NCBI RefSeq assembly: GCF_000173775.1
Contig: NZ_ACCD01000012.1
Location: forward strand, 51,869-115,868
DNA: 64,000 nt
DNA from: Yersinia rohdei ATCC 43380
Lineage (GTDB): Bacteria; Pseudomonadota; Gammaproteobacteria; Enterobacterales; Enterobacteriaceae
Direction of reading: 5' to 3'
Part shown: piece by piece, positions 11,124 to 20,089 of the stretch
Layout: each line of letters begins with the position of its first letter
How positions within the stretch are numbered: position 1 is the first letter of the stretch
Position numbers and translations under genes: made by a program
The notes under the pieces: generated by a model
What the model saw: only the letters and a program-made list of their open reading frames with translations
Databases searched by the model: none
Told to the model about the DNA's origin: nothing

Positions 11124-11414
11124 AATGGCCTCATTGGCAAAAAGTGAAAAGGAGTATCCGGCTTTGGTAGTAAAACATTAATTTAAGTCAATACCGCTGT
11201 TTGAGATCAATAATGGCTGTAAATTTATGCGGTTACCATCCCACAATGGCACTAATTATGTTTTCCTGCAAAAAACATCTAGATGAGATGCCATCTTCGT
11301 CAGTTAATAAATTTAGCTGAAATCTTCAGATCCTCACTCGTGTTTAACCACATGACTATACTGATAATAGTCAATAGCAGGCGGCCATTGGAATTATCTC
11401 GATTGGAGTACTGA

Positions 11415-12209
11415 ATGAGCAATATCACGGATTATCCGATTATACTTTTTCTGCTCTCACTTGCCCTGTTGTATAGCTCCGCTTATATCGGTCAGGCCTT
11501 TTTCCGCCGAGGGCGGGATCTGGATGATAACATTCGTGAAAACTTCACTGTCATTCAAGGAGCGACACTGACCTTACTGGGCCTGATTATTGGTTTTAGT
11601 TTTTCGATGGCCATCAGTCGCTATGATTTGCGTAAAAATTACGAAGAGGCAGAAGCCAATGCCATTGGTACTGAATATTTACGTGTCGATTATCTGCCCG
11701 CCGCATCCAGTGTCGCCACCAAAGCACTGTTAATGCGCTATCTGAATCAACGGGTACTTTTTTATACCACACGCGATGACACGCATTTGGCAGAGATAAA
11801 CGATAAGACCAATCAACTGGAAACTGCACTTTGGGTCACATTATTGGAACCGGTGAATCAACACCCTGATCCGGTAAGAGCCTTAGTGGTCGCGGGGATG
11901 AATGATGTTTTAAATTCAGCGAGTTACACACAATCCGCATGGTGGAATAGAATCCCGCATGCTGCCTGGTTATTGATGCTAATTATTGCAGTTTGCAGTT
12001 GTGCTTTAGTTGGTTATGGCTCAAAACAGGGTAAAAATGGCAAGATTATGACCTTAATCTTACCTTTAATTATTTCATTCTCTTTAACATTGATAGCAGA
12101 CATTGATAGCCCGCGCGGTGGGATTATTCGGGTCATACCACAAAATCTTCATAGTTTGGAAGACAGTTTGCCTCCCCTTTCAATGCAATCATTTTCTGGC
12201 CAGAACTAG
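11415..12209 (+). CDS. DUF4239 (bestrophin-like) membrane protein
   Basis: This 264-residue protein has four predicted membrane segments: about residues 8-28 and 48-66 at the N-terminus, and 180-202 and 210-229 at the C-terminus. They flank a soluble helical middle that contains many charged residues. The C-terminal motif ADIDSPRGGIIRV is typical of DUF4239, a family of unknown function distantly likened to bestrophin channels. A good site GGAG lies seven bases before the ATG. It is on the opposite strand to its neighbours yfbS and yfbT, which are adjacent in E. coli, so it is an insertion into the conserved order. Function is not known. Confidence 0.75.
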   Translation: MSNITDYPIILFLLSLALLYSSAYIGQAFFRRGRDLDDNIRENFTVIQGATLTLLGLIIGFSFSMAISRYDLRKNYEEAEANAIGTEYLRVDYLPAASSVATKALLMRYLNQRVLFYTTRDDTHLAEINDKTNQLETALWVTLLEPVNQHPDPVRALVVAGMNDVLNSASYTQSAWWNRIPHAAWLLMLIIAVCSCALVGYGSKQGKNGKIMTLILPLIISFSLTLIADIDSPRGGIIRVIPQNLHSLEDSLPPLSMQSFSGQN

Positions 12210-12213
12210 AATA

Positions 12214-12238
12214 GCAAAAGAGCGCCATTAGGCGCTCT
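12214..12238 (-). terminator. Terminator of yfbT
   Basis: Arms AGAGCGCC (12219-12226) and GGCGCTCT (12231-12238) with loop ATTA form a strong hairpin. On the minus strand it is followed by TTTTG. It lies 24 bp past the yfbT stop and nearly abuts the convergent DUF4239 gene, so it may work for both. Confidence 0.85.
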
Positions 12239-12262
12239 CAATCAATATATTCCGACAAAAAA

Positions 12263-12922
12263 TTATTCGCGGATAACTCGCACAACTGCGCCATCAGCGG
12301 TACTTTCAACTGCAATTTGCTCAAGTGAACTGAGGACTAAATCTACCTGATCCAGTTTTGGGGTATCTGCTGGTGCATTCACGGCAATCACCTGGCAGCC
12401 CGCCGCCAACCCTGACAAAATCCCGGCGGGAGCATCTTCAACCACAATACAATCTGCCGGTGCCAGTCCTAAACGCTCAGCCCCCAGCAGGTAAGCATCA
12501 GGTTGAGGCTTCCCATGTTTTACTTGTTCCGCAGTTACAAACACCTTCGGCTCGGGTAAATGCCCCGCAGCACGACGGGCTGAAGCCACGGGAACTGAAC
12601 CTGATGTAACAATAGCCCAAGGGATGGACAGACTGTTAAGCCGCTCCAGCAATGATACCGCACCCGGCAATGCGGTCACGCCATCAGTATCATTGGCCTC
12701 GATGTGCTCTAATGCCAGAAATTCCGCCTGAAGTTCAGCATCACTGGCACCCGGCATAAAATGACGAAGAGAGGTAATGGCTTGTTTTCCATGGATAAAC
12801 TCTAGTACTTGTGATGGGTCAATACCCTGACTTTGCGCCCAGCCAATCCAGGCACGTTCGACTGCCGGTAATGAATCAACTAAAGTCCCGTCCAAATCAA
12901 AAAGAAAACCTTTACACTTCAC
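12263..12922 (-). CDS. yfbT: HAD-family hexitol/sugar phosphatase YfbT (HxpA)
   Basis: YfbT is a cytoplasmic HAD-superfamily phosphatase acting on sugar and hexitol phosphates. Motif I FDLDGTLVDS, motif II TSGS, a motif III lysine (GKPQPDAYL) and motif IV VVEDAPAG are all present. Two GTG codons can start the frame. The one at 12928 is only two bases from the GAGG site, while GTG at 12922 is eight bases away and gives MKCKGFLFDLDGT, matching the E. coli start MRCKGFLFDLDGT, so 12922 is chosen (219 residues). It precedes no close downstream gene and ends in a strong terminator. Confidence 0.9.
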   Translation of the reverse strand: MKCKGFLFDLDGTLVDSLPAVERAWIGWAQSQGIDPSQVLEFIHGKQAITSLRHFMPGASDAELQAEFLALEHIEANDTDGVTALPGAVSLLERLNSLSIPWAIVTSGSVPVASARRAAGHLPEPKVFVTAEQVKHGKPQPDAYLLGAERLGLAPADCIVVEDAPAGILSGLAAGCQVIAVNAPADTPKLDQVDLVLSSLEQIAVESTADGAVVRVIRE

Positions 12923-12969
12923 AAGCACATCCTCATCAATAGATTCGTAATACCCAATACACCAACCAA

Positions 12970-13464
12970 TCAGGCATTAATAATTTGCGAAATCTCAACA
13001 GCGCTCAAATGGTACTGGCGCGGGCATGATTGCCAAATGGCCAGCATACGTTGGTATTTATCCCACATGGGTGTTTGGGAATTAAAACCATGAGTTCCGG
13101 AGTCAAAATGAGTATAACGCCCTTCTGTATTGACCATAAAGCGTACATAACTCAGGTAACGAGATTCAGTCGCAGCATCAAAACCGAGGAATGCAATGCG
13201 GCGCTCATCCAAATCTTGTTTGTCTTTCAAATTGCCGCAGGAGACTTGCAAAGCATGATGCATCTCCATGATATTAATAATAGTGCGGCACGTCTCTTCA
13301 CTCATTTCGCCAAAGTCACGATCCAGTTCGCGCATCTGCAAACCAAAGCCGCGTTCGACAATAGTTTGCTGGCGGCGATAGCGCTCAGCATTTTCCGGGT
13401 CCAGCATGGTCATCATTTTATACTGATTAGACAAAATAAGACGTTGGGCGTTGGTCATATCCAT
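12970..13464 (-). CDS. yfbU: Conserved protein YfbU (UPF0304)
   Basis: YfbU is a conserved cytoplasmic protein of 164 residues whose molecular role is not settled; in E. coli it has been linked to cell-death phenotypes on overexpression. The sequence [33 protein letters not shown] matches the E. coli protein closely through the C-terminal [16 protein letters not shown] longer open frame reaches 13560 but its extra 32 residues have no counterpart, so ATG 13464 is used. A GGAGT site precedes it. Confidence 0.93.
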   Translation of the reverse strand: MDMTNAQRLILSNQYKMMTMLDPENAERYRRQQTIVERGFGLQMRELDRDFGEMSEETCRTIINIMEMHHALQVSCGNLKDKQDLDERRIAFLGFDAATESRYLSYVRFMVNTEGRYTHFDSGTHGFNSQTPMWDKYQRMLAIWQSCPRQYHLSAVEISQIINA

Positions 13465-13638
13465 CACTAATACTCCTAAAACATAAATAATGAGGAAATC
13501 ATCGCACACCGAGTTAGGCCATACTTTGATTTGACAGGGGATTTGCGCAGCTGCCCGCAAGATGCATAAAAAACCCCAATAGGTATTTATCTACCACTCC
13601 ACTATTGGCATCATCAAACACATAGGCCGTGCTGAGGG

Positions 13639-14094
13639 TTACAAATCATCGAGAAACGTTTTATCCAGTTGTTTAAAAGCGCGTTTCAGCACATCGGCAA
13701 GAGACTGGTAAGTTGGCGTTTGTTCAATTGGTGCCACTGCCTGCCCGGCGTCAACCAGTTTGGTACGAACCTCGTGGAACCACTGCAATAAAGTGGGTGG
13801 TAACGGCGTAATCGCCCGCTTACCTAACCACCATAATCCTTGTAATGGTAAACCACAGGCAAACAATGCAGTCGCAATGGCCGGCCCTAATTGCCCGCCA
13901 AGCGCTATTTGCCAGGTCAGAGTGAAAATAGCCAGCGGTGGCATAAAGCGGATGCCAAAACGAGTCGCGATCGCGACACGATTTTCTGGAAACACCGGTG
14001 CCAAGCGTTTATCCGCAGGCCAGGTTTTCATGTAGTGCTGACCGCGCTGGAGTACCTGAAACCAACTTAAGGTATCAGAGGGTTTTGTTGTCAT
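13639..14094 (-). CDS. yfbV: UPF0208 membrane protein YfbV
   Basis: YfbV is a 151-residue inner-membrane protein with two hydrophobic segments at about residues 45-66 and 68-90 ([18 protein letters not shown] and [18 protein letters not shown]). In E. coli it has been implicated in keeping the Ter macrodomain apart from the flanking chromosome. The gene lies upstream of ackA, divergent, as in E. coli. Length equals that of the E. coli protein. Confidence 0.92.
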   Translation of the reverse strand: MTTKPSDTLSWFQVLQRGQHYMKTWPADKRLAPVFPENRVAIATRFGIRFMPPLAIFTLTWQIALGGQLGPAIATALFACGLPLQGLWWLGKRAITPLPPTLLQWFHEVRTKLVDAGQAVAPIEQTPTYQSLADVLKRAFKQLDKTFLDDL

Positions 14095-14514
14095 GGCTCA
14101 CCTCAACTTCACAAGCAAAAATTAAAATTTTTTTTGTAATCCACAAACTAAAAATTAGTCTGTTAAATATATTTTGTTTTTAGGCGGCGCTATCGGTATC
14201 CTAGACCGGCCTTTTTGCCGCTAGAAGATGACGATAAATATGTCAAATTTTTGCAGCATTTAAACTAATTTTGTTAAATCGCACCGGTTTTTACCACCAG
14301 GCATTACTGTTTCACCGGCGATTTTTCCATCATCATGCTTTTTTCGCTATCGCATGATGTTAATCATTAATGTCGACGCCAATATGCGCTACGCTTTTGG
14401 ACAGATTGACGTTTTATTAACCACGTGTTTCTCGCTATTTTGGTCCTCCAGATACAATATTTGTATCAATCATGCCAAAACAAGTGTCGAACACGACTAT
14501 AAATAGGTACTTCC
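14095..14514. other. Divergent yfbV-ackA promoter region
   Basis: This 420-bp AT-rich region holds the yfbV and ackA promoters but no gene. It contains two clear inverted repeats: CATCATGC (14331-14338) with GCATGATG (14352-14359), and the perfect palindrome GATACAA-TAT-TTGTATC at 14451-14467, about 48 bp upstream of the ackA start. In E. coli the ackA promoter responds to oxygen regulators such as ArcA and FNR; I could not assign such sites securely here. Confidence 0.6.
14451..14467. promoter_or_regulatory. 17-bp palindrome near the ackA start
   Basis: Perfect 7-bp arms GATACAA and TTGTATC flank TAT, 48 bp before ackA. It is close to where the core promoter or a repressor site should lie. 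No known consensus is recognised. It may also contribute to a -10 region. Confidence 0.4.
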
Positions 14515-15717
14515 ATGTCGAGTAAGCTAGTACTGGTTCTTAACTGCGGTAGCTCTTCCCTGAAATTCGCTATCATCGACGCAACCAATGGTGAAGAACA
14601 CCTCTCTGGTTTAGCCGAATGCTTCCACCTGCCAGAGGCACGCCTCAAATGGAAAATGGATGGCGGTAAACACGAAGCCGCATTGGGTGCTGGTGCCGCA
14701 CACAGCGAAGCACTGAAATTCATTGTTAATACTATTCTGGCACAAAAACCAGAGCTATCTGCTCAACTGACAGCTATTGGTCACCGTATTGTTCATGGTG
14801 GCGAGAAATTCACTGCGTCAGCTATCGTTACCGAAGAAGTTATTCAGGGTATCAAAGATTCCATCCCGTTTGCACCACTGCATAACCCTGCTCACCTGAT
14901 CGGTATTGCTGAGGCATTGAAATCCTTCCCGAATCTGGCTGATAAAAATGTCGCCGTCTTTGACACGGCCTTCCATCAGACCATGCCGGAAGAGTCTTAC
15001 CTTTACGCCCTGCCGTACAATTTATACAAAGAGCACGGTATCCGTCGCTATGGCGCGCACGGCACCAGCCACTTCTACGTGAGCCAGGAAGCCGCTAAAA
15101 CGCTGAACAAACCACTGGAAGAGCTGAACGTAATCACTTGCCATCTGGGCAATGGTGGTTCTGTCACTGCAGTTCGTAACGGTAAATGTGTTGATACTTC
15201 TATGGGCCTGACACCACTGGAAGGTCTGGTCATGGGCACCCGTAGTGGTGATATTGACCCGGCAATCATTTTCCATCTGCATGATGCAATGGGGATGAGT
15301 GTTGATCAAATCAACAAAATGTTGACCAAAGAATCTGGCCTGTTAGGTCTGACTGAAGTCACCAGTGACTGCCGTTATGTTGAAGACAACTATGACACCA
15401 AAGCAGATGCACGCCGCGCAATGGATGTGTTCTGTCACCGCCTGGCTAAATACATCGGTGCTTATACTGCATTGATGGATGGCCGTCTGGATGCAGTTGT
15501 ATTCACTGGCGGTATTGGTGAAAACGCCGCAATGGTACGCGAATTAACCTTGGACAAACTGGGCCTGCTAGGTTTTGAAATTGACCACGAACGCAACCTG
15601 GCAGCACGCTTTGGCAAGTCTGGCACCATCACCAAAGATGGCAGCCGCCTGGCTCTGGTTATCCCGACCAATGAAGAATTGGTCATCGCGCAAGACGCCT
15701 CTCGTCTTACCGCGTAA
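14515..15717 (+). CDS. ackA: Acetate kinase
   Basis: AckA converts acetyl phosphate and ADP to acetate and ATP, the second step of the Pta-AckA overflow pathway in the cytoplasm. The 400-residue protein starts [22 protein letters not shown], with the family phosphate-binding motif NCGSSSLK, and contains [39 protein letters not shown] and FTGGIGENA, all standard ASKHA-fold motifs. It is followed by pta 73 bp downstream with a hairpin in between. Confidence 0.98.
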   Translation: MSSKLVLVLNCGSSSLKFAIIDATNGEEHLSGLAECFHLPEARLKWKMDGGKHEAALGAGAAHSEALKFIVNTILAQKPELSAQLTAIGHRIVHGGEKFTASAIVTEEVIQGIKDSIPFAPLHNPAHLIGIAEALKSFPNLADKNVAVFDTAFHQTMPEESYLYALPYNLYKEHGIRRYGAHGTSHFYVSQEAAKTLNKPLEELNVITCHLGNGGSVTAVRNGKCVDTSMGLTPLEGLVMGTRSGDIDPAIIFHLHDAMGMSVDQINKMLTKESGLLGLTEVTSDCRYVEDNYDTKADARRAMDVFCHRLAKYIGAYTALMDGRLDAVVFTGGIGENAAMVRELTLDKLGLLGFEIDHERNLAARFGKSGTITKDGSRLALVIPTNEELVIAQDASRLTA

Positions 15718-15725
15718 GTATCCTT

Positions 15726-15759
15726 AACACCGTCAGCCAAGGCTGGCGGTGTTGCTTTT
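15726..15759 (+). terminator. Intercistronic hairpin between ackA and pta
   Basis: A long, nearly perfect stem built on AACACCG-T-CAGCC and GGCTG-G-CGGTGTT with a two-base AA gap forms between the genes, followed by GCTTTTG. It may be a partial terminator or an RNA processing site that sets the ackA to pta ratio. The short T run suggests incomplete termination. Confidence 0.6.
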
Positions 15760-15790
15760 GACTAACGAGCAACCGTAAAGAGGTTTAGCC

Positions 15791-17938
15791 GTGTCCCGTA
15801 CTATAATGTTGATCCCTACCGGCACCAGCGTTGGTTTAACCAGCGTCAGCTTGGGTGTCATCCGTTCCATGGAACAAAAAGGTGTGCGCCTAAGCGTATT
15901 CAAGCCAATCGCACAACCACGTGCTGGCAATGATGCACCTGACCAAACCACCACTATCATTCGCGCAAACTCCAGCATCACTGCTGCTGAGCCGCTCAAT
16001 ATGAATCATGTGGAAGCCTTGCTGAGTTCTAACCAGCAAGACGTGTTGATGGAAGAAATTGTTGCCCGTTATCACGAAAATACAAAAGATGCTGAAGTGG
16101 TTCTGGTTGAAGGCTTAGTGCCAACCCGCAAACATCAGTTTGCCAATGCGCTAAACTATGAAATCGCCAAAACCCTGAATGCGGAAATTGTGTTTGTAAT
16201 TTCATTGGGTAATGATTCACCAGATCAACTGAAAGAACGCATCGAACTGGCTCGTTCTAGCTTCGGTGGCAGCAAAAACAAAAACATCACTGGCGTTATC
16301 ATTAACAAACTGAATGCTCCGGTTGATGAACAAGGCCGCACCCGCCCTGACCTGTCTGAAATTTTTGATGATTCAACCAAGGCCAGTGTTGCAAATATCG
16401 ATCCGAAACAGCTGTTCGCCAATAGCCCACTGCCAGTTCTCGGTTGTGTGCCTTGGAGCTTCGAGTTAATTGCAACCCGCGCAATCGACATGTGTAAGCA
16501 CCTGAATGCGCGCATTATTAACGAAGGTGACATCAATACTCGCCGCGTTAAGTCCGTGACTTTCTGTGCTCGTAGTATCCCGCATATGCTGGAACACTTC
16601 CGCCCAGGCTCTCTGTTGGTAACTTCTGCAGACCGTCCAGACGTGTTGGTTTCTGCTTGCCTGGCAGCAATGAATGGCGTTGAAATCGGCGCTATCTTGT
16701 TGACCGGCGGCTACGCCATTGACGAACCTATCAGAAAGTTGTGTGAGCGTGCCTTCCAAACTGGCCTGCCAGTATTTATGGTTGATACCAACACTTGGCA
16801 GACCTCTCTGAGCCTGCAAAGCTTTAATCTGGAAGTACCAGCAGATGACCATGAACGTGTTGAGAAGCTGCAAAACTACGTTGCCAGCCATATCAGCAGT
16901 GAGTGGATTGATTCTCTGAGCGCAACATCTGAGCGTTCACGTCGCCTGTCCCCACCGGCATTCCGTTATGAGCTGACGGAACTGGCACGTAAAGCAGGCA
17001 AACGTATCGTGCTGCCAGAAGGTGATGAGCCACGTACCGTTAAAGCCGCTTCTATCTGTGCTGAACGTGGTATCGCCACTTGTGTGCTGCTGGGTAATCC
17101 AGAAGAGATCCAACGTGTTGCTGCGGCTCAAGGTATTGAGCTGGGTAAAGGCGTTGAAATCATCGATCCGGTTGCTGTGCGTGAGCAATATGTTCCTCGT
17201 CTGGTTGAGCTGCGTAAGAGCAAAGGCATGACCGAAGTGGTAGCTCGTGAGCAATTGGAAGACAACGTGGTTCTCGGCACCTTGATGCTGGAGAAAGGCG
17301 AAGTTGACGGCCTGGTGTCTGGTGCAGTTCATACCACCGCTAACACTATCCGCCCACCGTTGCAGTTGATCAAAACCGCACCGGGCAGCTCACTGGTCTC
17401 TTCTGTATTCTTCATGTTGCTACCTGACCAGGTTCTGGTTTACGGTGACTGCGCTATCAATCCAGACCCAACGGCTGAGCAACTGTCAGAAATTGCTATC
17501 CAGTCTGCTGATTCTGCTGCGGCATTCGGTATTGAACCGCGTGTAGCCATGATCTCTTACTCCACCGGTAATTCTGGTGCAGGTAGTGATGTAGAGAAAG
17601 TACGCGAAGCGACTCGTTTAGCCCAAGAAAAACGTCCTGACCTTATCATTGATGGCCCATTACAGTATGATGCGGCAATCATGGCAGATGTGGCTAAATC
17701 TAAAGCGCCTAACTCACCGGTTGCAGGTAAAGCTACCGTGTTCATCTTCCCAGACTTGAACACCGGTAACACCACCTATAAAGCCGTACAACGCTCCGCT
17801 GACCTAATCTCTATTGGGCCAATGCTGCAAGGTATGCGCAAGCCTGTGAACGATTTGTCTCGTGGTGCTCTGGTTGACGATATCGTCTATACCGTGGCAC
17901 TGACAGCAATTCAATCAGCGCAAGCTGACGCATCTTAA
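15791..17938 (+). CDS. pta: Phosphate acetyltransferase
   Basis: Pta converts acetyl-CoA and phosphate to acetyl phosphate. This is the long class II enzyme (715 residues). It has an N-terminal dethiobiotin-synthetase-like P-loop region ([16 protein letters not shown]), a central DRTGG domain (about 230-340), and a C-terminal PTA_PTB catalytic domain (about 385-712) with [30 protein letters not shown] and [21 protein letters not shown]. The start codon is GTG at 15791 with an AGAGG site ten bases upstream. It forms an operon with ackA and ends in a strong terminator. Confidence 0.98.
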   Translation: MSRTIMLIPTGTSVGLTSVSLGVIRSMEQKGVRLSVFKPIAQPRAGNDAPDQTTTIIRANSSITAAEPLNMNHVEALLSSNQQDVLMEEIVARYHENTKDAEVVLVEGLVPTRKHQFANALNYEIAKTLNAEIVFVISLGNDSPDQLKERIELARSSFGGSKNKNITGVIINKLNAPVDEQGRTRPDLSEIFDDSTKASVANIDPKQLFANSPLPVLGCVPWSFELIATRAIDMCKHLNARIINEGDINTRRVKSVTFCARSIPHMLEHFRPGSLLVTSADRPDVLVSACLAAMNGVEIGAILLTGGYAIDEPIRKLCERAFQTGLPVFMVDTNTWQTSLSLQSFNLEVPADDHERVEKLQNYVASHISSEWIDSLSATSERSRRLSPPAFRYELTELARKAGKRIVLPEGDEPRTVKAASICAERGIATCVLLGNPEEIQRVAAAQGIELGKGVEIIDPVAVREQYVPRLVELRKSKGMTEVVAREQLEDNVVLGTLMLEKGEVDGLVSGAVHTTANTIRPPLQLIKTAPGSSLVSSVFFMLLPDQVLVYGDCAINPDPTAEQLSEIAIQSADSAAAFGIEPRVAMISYSTGNSGAGSDVEKVREATRLAQEKRPDLIIDGPLQYDAAIMADVAKSKAPNSPVAGKATVFIFPDLNTGNTTYKAVQRSADLISIGPMLQGMRKPVNDLSRGALVDDIVYTVALTAIQSAQADAS

Positions 17939-17972
17939 TCTTCGGATTAGCTTGCTAAAGTGGTTCCAAAAC

Positions 17973-18000
17973 AAACGCCAGCCTCGAGCTGGCGTTTTTG
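17973..18000. terminator. Bidirectional terminator between pta and the LacI-type gene
   Basis: Arms AAACGCCAGC and GCTGGCGTTT with loop CTCGA are flanked by A and T tracts on both sides. It can serve pta on the plus strand and the converging repressor gene, which ends at 18013, on the minus strand. Confidence 0.92.
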
Positions 18001-18012
18001 TTTGCTGAATAT

Positions 18013-19046
18013 TCAGGTGCTTTGCCGAGGTTCAAACTTATAGCTAAAACTTTGACTCACCGGCTCTTCTGGCTTGCCCTCTTCATTATCATCCAGCATA
18101 TTAATCAACATCTTACCGGCTTCTTTACCCATTTTTTTGTAATCAATACGCATTGAAGTCAGTGTCGGGTGGGTTTGATCACAGCTATCAGAACCGTCTA
18201 AACACGCCACCGCAATACCACTTGGGATTTTCAACAGCCGCCTTTGACATTCAAACAACACACCAAGAGCAATATCTTCATGGCTGCATATCACAGCATC
18301 CAATTCAGGTTGCCGCTGGAGTATTTCTGTTAGTGCATAGCGGCCAAACTGTAAGCTGGCAGTCTCTGGTGTAGTGACAGATTGATCCGCATTTTTGTAA
18401 TGTTCTAACATCGCTCTATGCCAACCGTTCAGTTGCTGGCGTTGCAGACGGTTATCCATATGAGCGCCGATAAACCCAATATTATGATAACCACGCGCCA
18501 ACAAATGACGGCTTAATTCATAAGCTGACTCAAAGAACGCCGCCTCTAAAGTGATTTTGGCCCCTTTAAAATAAGAACCCACCACATTCACGGTTGGAAT
18601 ATTAGCCCGCTCAAGTAATTGATAAGTTTTATCCGCCAATTGTGAGCCAAATATCACCACTGCGGCCGGATTGCTTTGTAGCAACGTCATCAGTATTTCA
18701 GCTTCTTTGCGCTGGTTGTATTCGTGGCAACCTAGTAATAGTTGGAATTCATTTTTATTCAGAATCTGTTGCAACGCCTGCATAAATCGGGAACTGGCTG
18801 TGTCAGTTAATGAAGGAATTAACACCGCGACAGTATCACTGTGGCCAGATGCTAAAGCACCAGCAGCACGGTTAGGAATATAACCAAGAGTTTCAACCGC
18901 TTGTTCTATTTTTCTCGTAACTTATCTGAAACCTGCTCCGGCGTTCGCAGCGCTCTGGAAACAGTCATCGACCCTACCCCGGCGTAATTCGCTACGTCCG
19001 ATAGAGTGACCCGCCCGGTATTACGGCGCTTACGCGTTTTTTCCAT
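18013..19046 (-). pseudogene. LacI/GntR-family repressor gene with a one-base frameshift
   Basis: Conceptually joined, this is a full 344-residue LacI-family repressor: a helix-turn-helix (TLSDVANYAGVGSMTVSRALRTPEQVSDKLREK), the hinge GYIPNRAAGALASGHSDTVAVLIPSL, and a periplasmic-binding-like ligand domain ending KFEPRQST. The order and wording resemble the gluconate regulators GntR and IdnR. The frame breaks after LREK, where a run of five A residues on the coding strand (T at 18909-18913) would need to be six to continue into IEQAVETLGY; a TAG stop follows at once. Both halves are otherwise intact. It may be a recent inactivating deletion, a phase-variable run or a sequencing error. An ATG at 19046 has AGGA upstream. 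It likely controlled the PTS genes next door. Confidence 0.88.
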
Positions 19047-19303
19047 GCTGATTTCCTGCCTAATTAAAATTTCTTGTCTGGTTACCTGGTTACCACCAGC
19101 CATTCCAAATTGGCTTCGACAATACATTGCATTGTATATGGCTTATTTGGAGATAGCCAAAGTCCAGGACATGACAAATGATAGCGCTATCACAATTTTT
19201 GATAGCGCTATCAGGTAGCGCTATCAATTGAGACATTCGTCACATTAAAAATAGCCATAAATATCTACTCTCGCGTTAACAGTCATAGGGAGTCATATAT
19301 ATC
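19047..19303. other. Divergent regulatory region of the PTS locus
   Basis: This 257-bp region between the repressor gene and the EIIA gene carries three copies of a palindromic operator. No coding frame is supported. The PTS promoter is expected near or just after the operators, but its -35 and -10 boxes are not clear to me. Confidence 0.7.
19179..19226. promoter_or_regulatory. Three tandem LacI-type operators
   Basis: The 14-bp perfect palindrome TGATAGCGCTATCA occurs at 19179-19192 and 19200-19213, and a third copy with a changed left arm, AGGTAGCGCTATCA, at 19213-19226. Their centres are 21 bp and 13 bp apart. The central CG and even symmetry are typical for LacI/GalR-family repressors. 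They lie upstream of the PTS EIIA gene and beside the frameshifted repressor gene, its likely cognate protein. The first copy is followed by CA, so it also contains a CRP-like half site TATCACA. Confidence 0.88.
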
Positions 19304-19747
19304 ATGTTAAAAACACTGTTAACGCCGGACGTAATTCAGGTGGTTCATCAGGCAAAAGATTGGCGCGACGCCATTGCAATATCCTGCAAACCATTGATTG
19401 ATAATGGATCTGTTGAGCCGCGTTATGTCGAGGCAATTTATCGCTCCCATGAGGCTATTGGCCCTTACTATGTTGTCGGCCCGGGGATTGCAATGCCACA
19501 TGCCCGCCCGGAAGAAGGTGCGAATAAACTTGCTCTGGCATTAACCGTCATTACCGAGGGTGTCACTTTCAATGCAGAAGGTAACGACCCGGTTAAGTTA
19601 CTCATAGTGTTAGCTGCGACAGACAGTACTAGCCATATCGAGGCTATTTCTCAACTCGCTCAATTGTTCGATAACGATAACGATGTGACCGCCTTACTTA
19701 ATGCTAAAACACAGCAGGATATCTTGTCTGTTATTGCGCGTTATTAG
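19304..19747 (+). CDS. PTS EIIA component, Ula/Sga type
   Basis: This 147-residue cytoplasmic protein is a mannitol/fructose-class EIIA domain, closest in layout to UlaC (PtxA) of the L-ascorbate PTS. The phosphorylated histidine is H66 in GPGIAMPHARPEEGA. It accepts phosphate from HPr and passes it to EIIB, the next gene 42 bp downstream. The natural substrate of this system cannot be read from sequence. No catabolic genes such as ulaD, E or F are adjacent. Confidence 0.88.
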   Translation: MLKTLLTPDVIQVVHQAKDWRDAIAISCKPLIDNGSVEPRYVEAIYRSHEAIGPYYVVGPGIAMPHARPEEGANKLALALTVITEGVTFNAEGNDPVKLLIVLAATDSTSHIEAISQLAQLFDNDNDVTALLNAKTQQDILSVIARY

Positions 19748-19789
19748 TCAAAACATTAGGTTCGGATATAAATTTCAAGGGGAAAGAAA

Positions 19790-20077
19790 ATGAAAATTAC
19801 AGTGGTTTGCGGTAACGGTTTAGGTACCAGCCTGATGATGGAAATTAGCATCAAAAATATTCTGAAAGAATTGGCGGTCAGTGCAGAAGTTGATCATGTT
19901 GACCTGGGCTCTGCCAAAGGAACACCAAGTGACATTTTCATCGGCACCAAAGATATTGCCGAACAGCTGGTTGCTCAGGCTGTAGGAGGCAAAATTGTTG
20001 CTCTGGATAACATGATAGATAAGAAAGCCATGAAAGAACGTTTATCTGTGGCATTAACCGAATTAGGCGCTTTGTAA
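19790..20077 (+). CDS. PTS EIIB component, Ula/Sga type
   Basis: A 95-residue EIIB protein with the phosphocysteine loop at C7 (VVCGNGLGTSLMM), as in UlaB. It receives phosphate from EIIA and transfers it to the sugar during transport through EIIC. It begins after a strong AAGGGGAAAG site and is followed by EIIC with only 12 bases between them, so all three genes are one operon. Confidence 0.9.
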   Translation: MKITVVCGNGLGTSLMMEISIKNILKELAVSAEVDHVDLGSAKGTPSDIFIGTKDIAEQLVAQAVGGKIVALDNMIDKKAMKERLSVALTELGAL

Positions 20078-20089
20078 CCGGAGGCTGGC

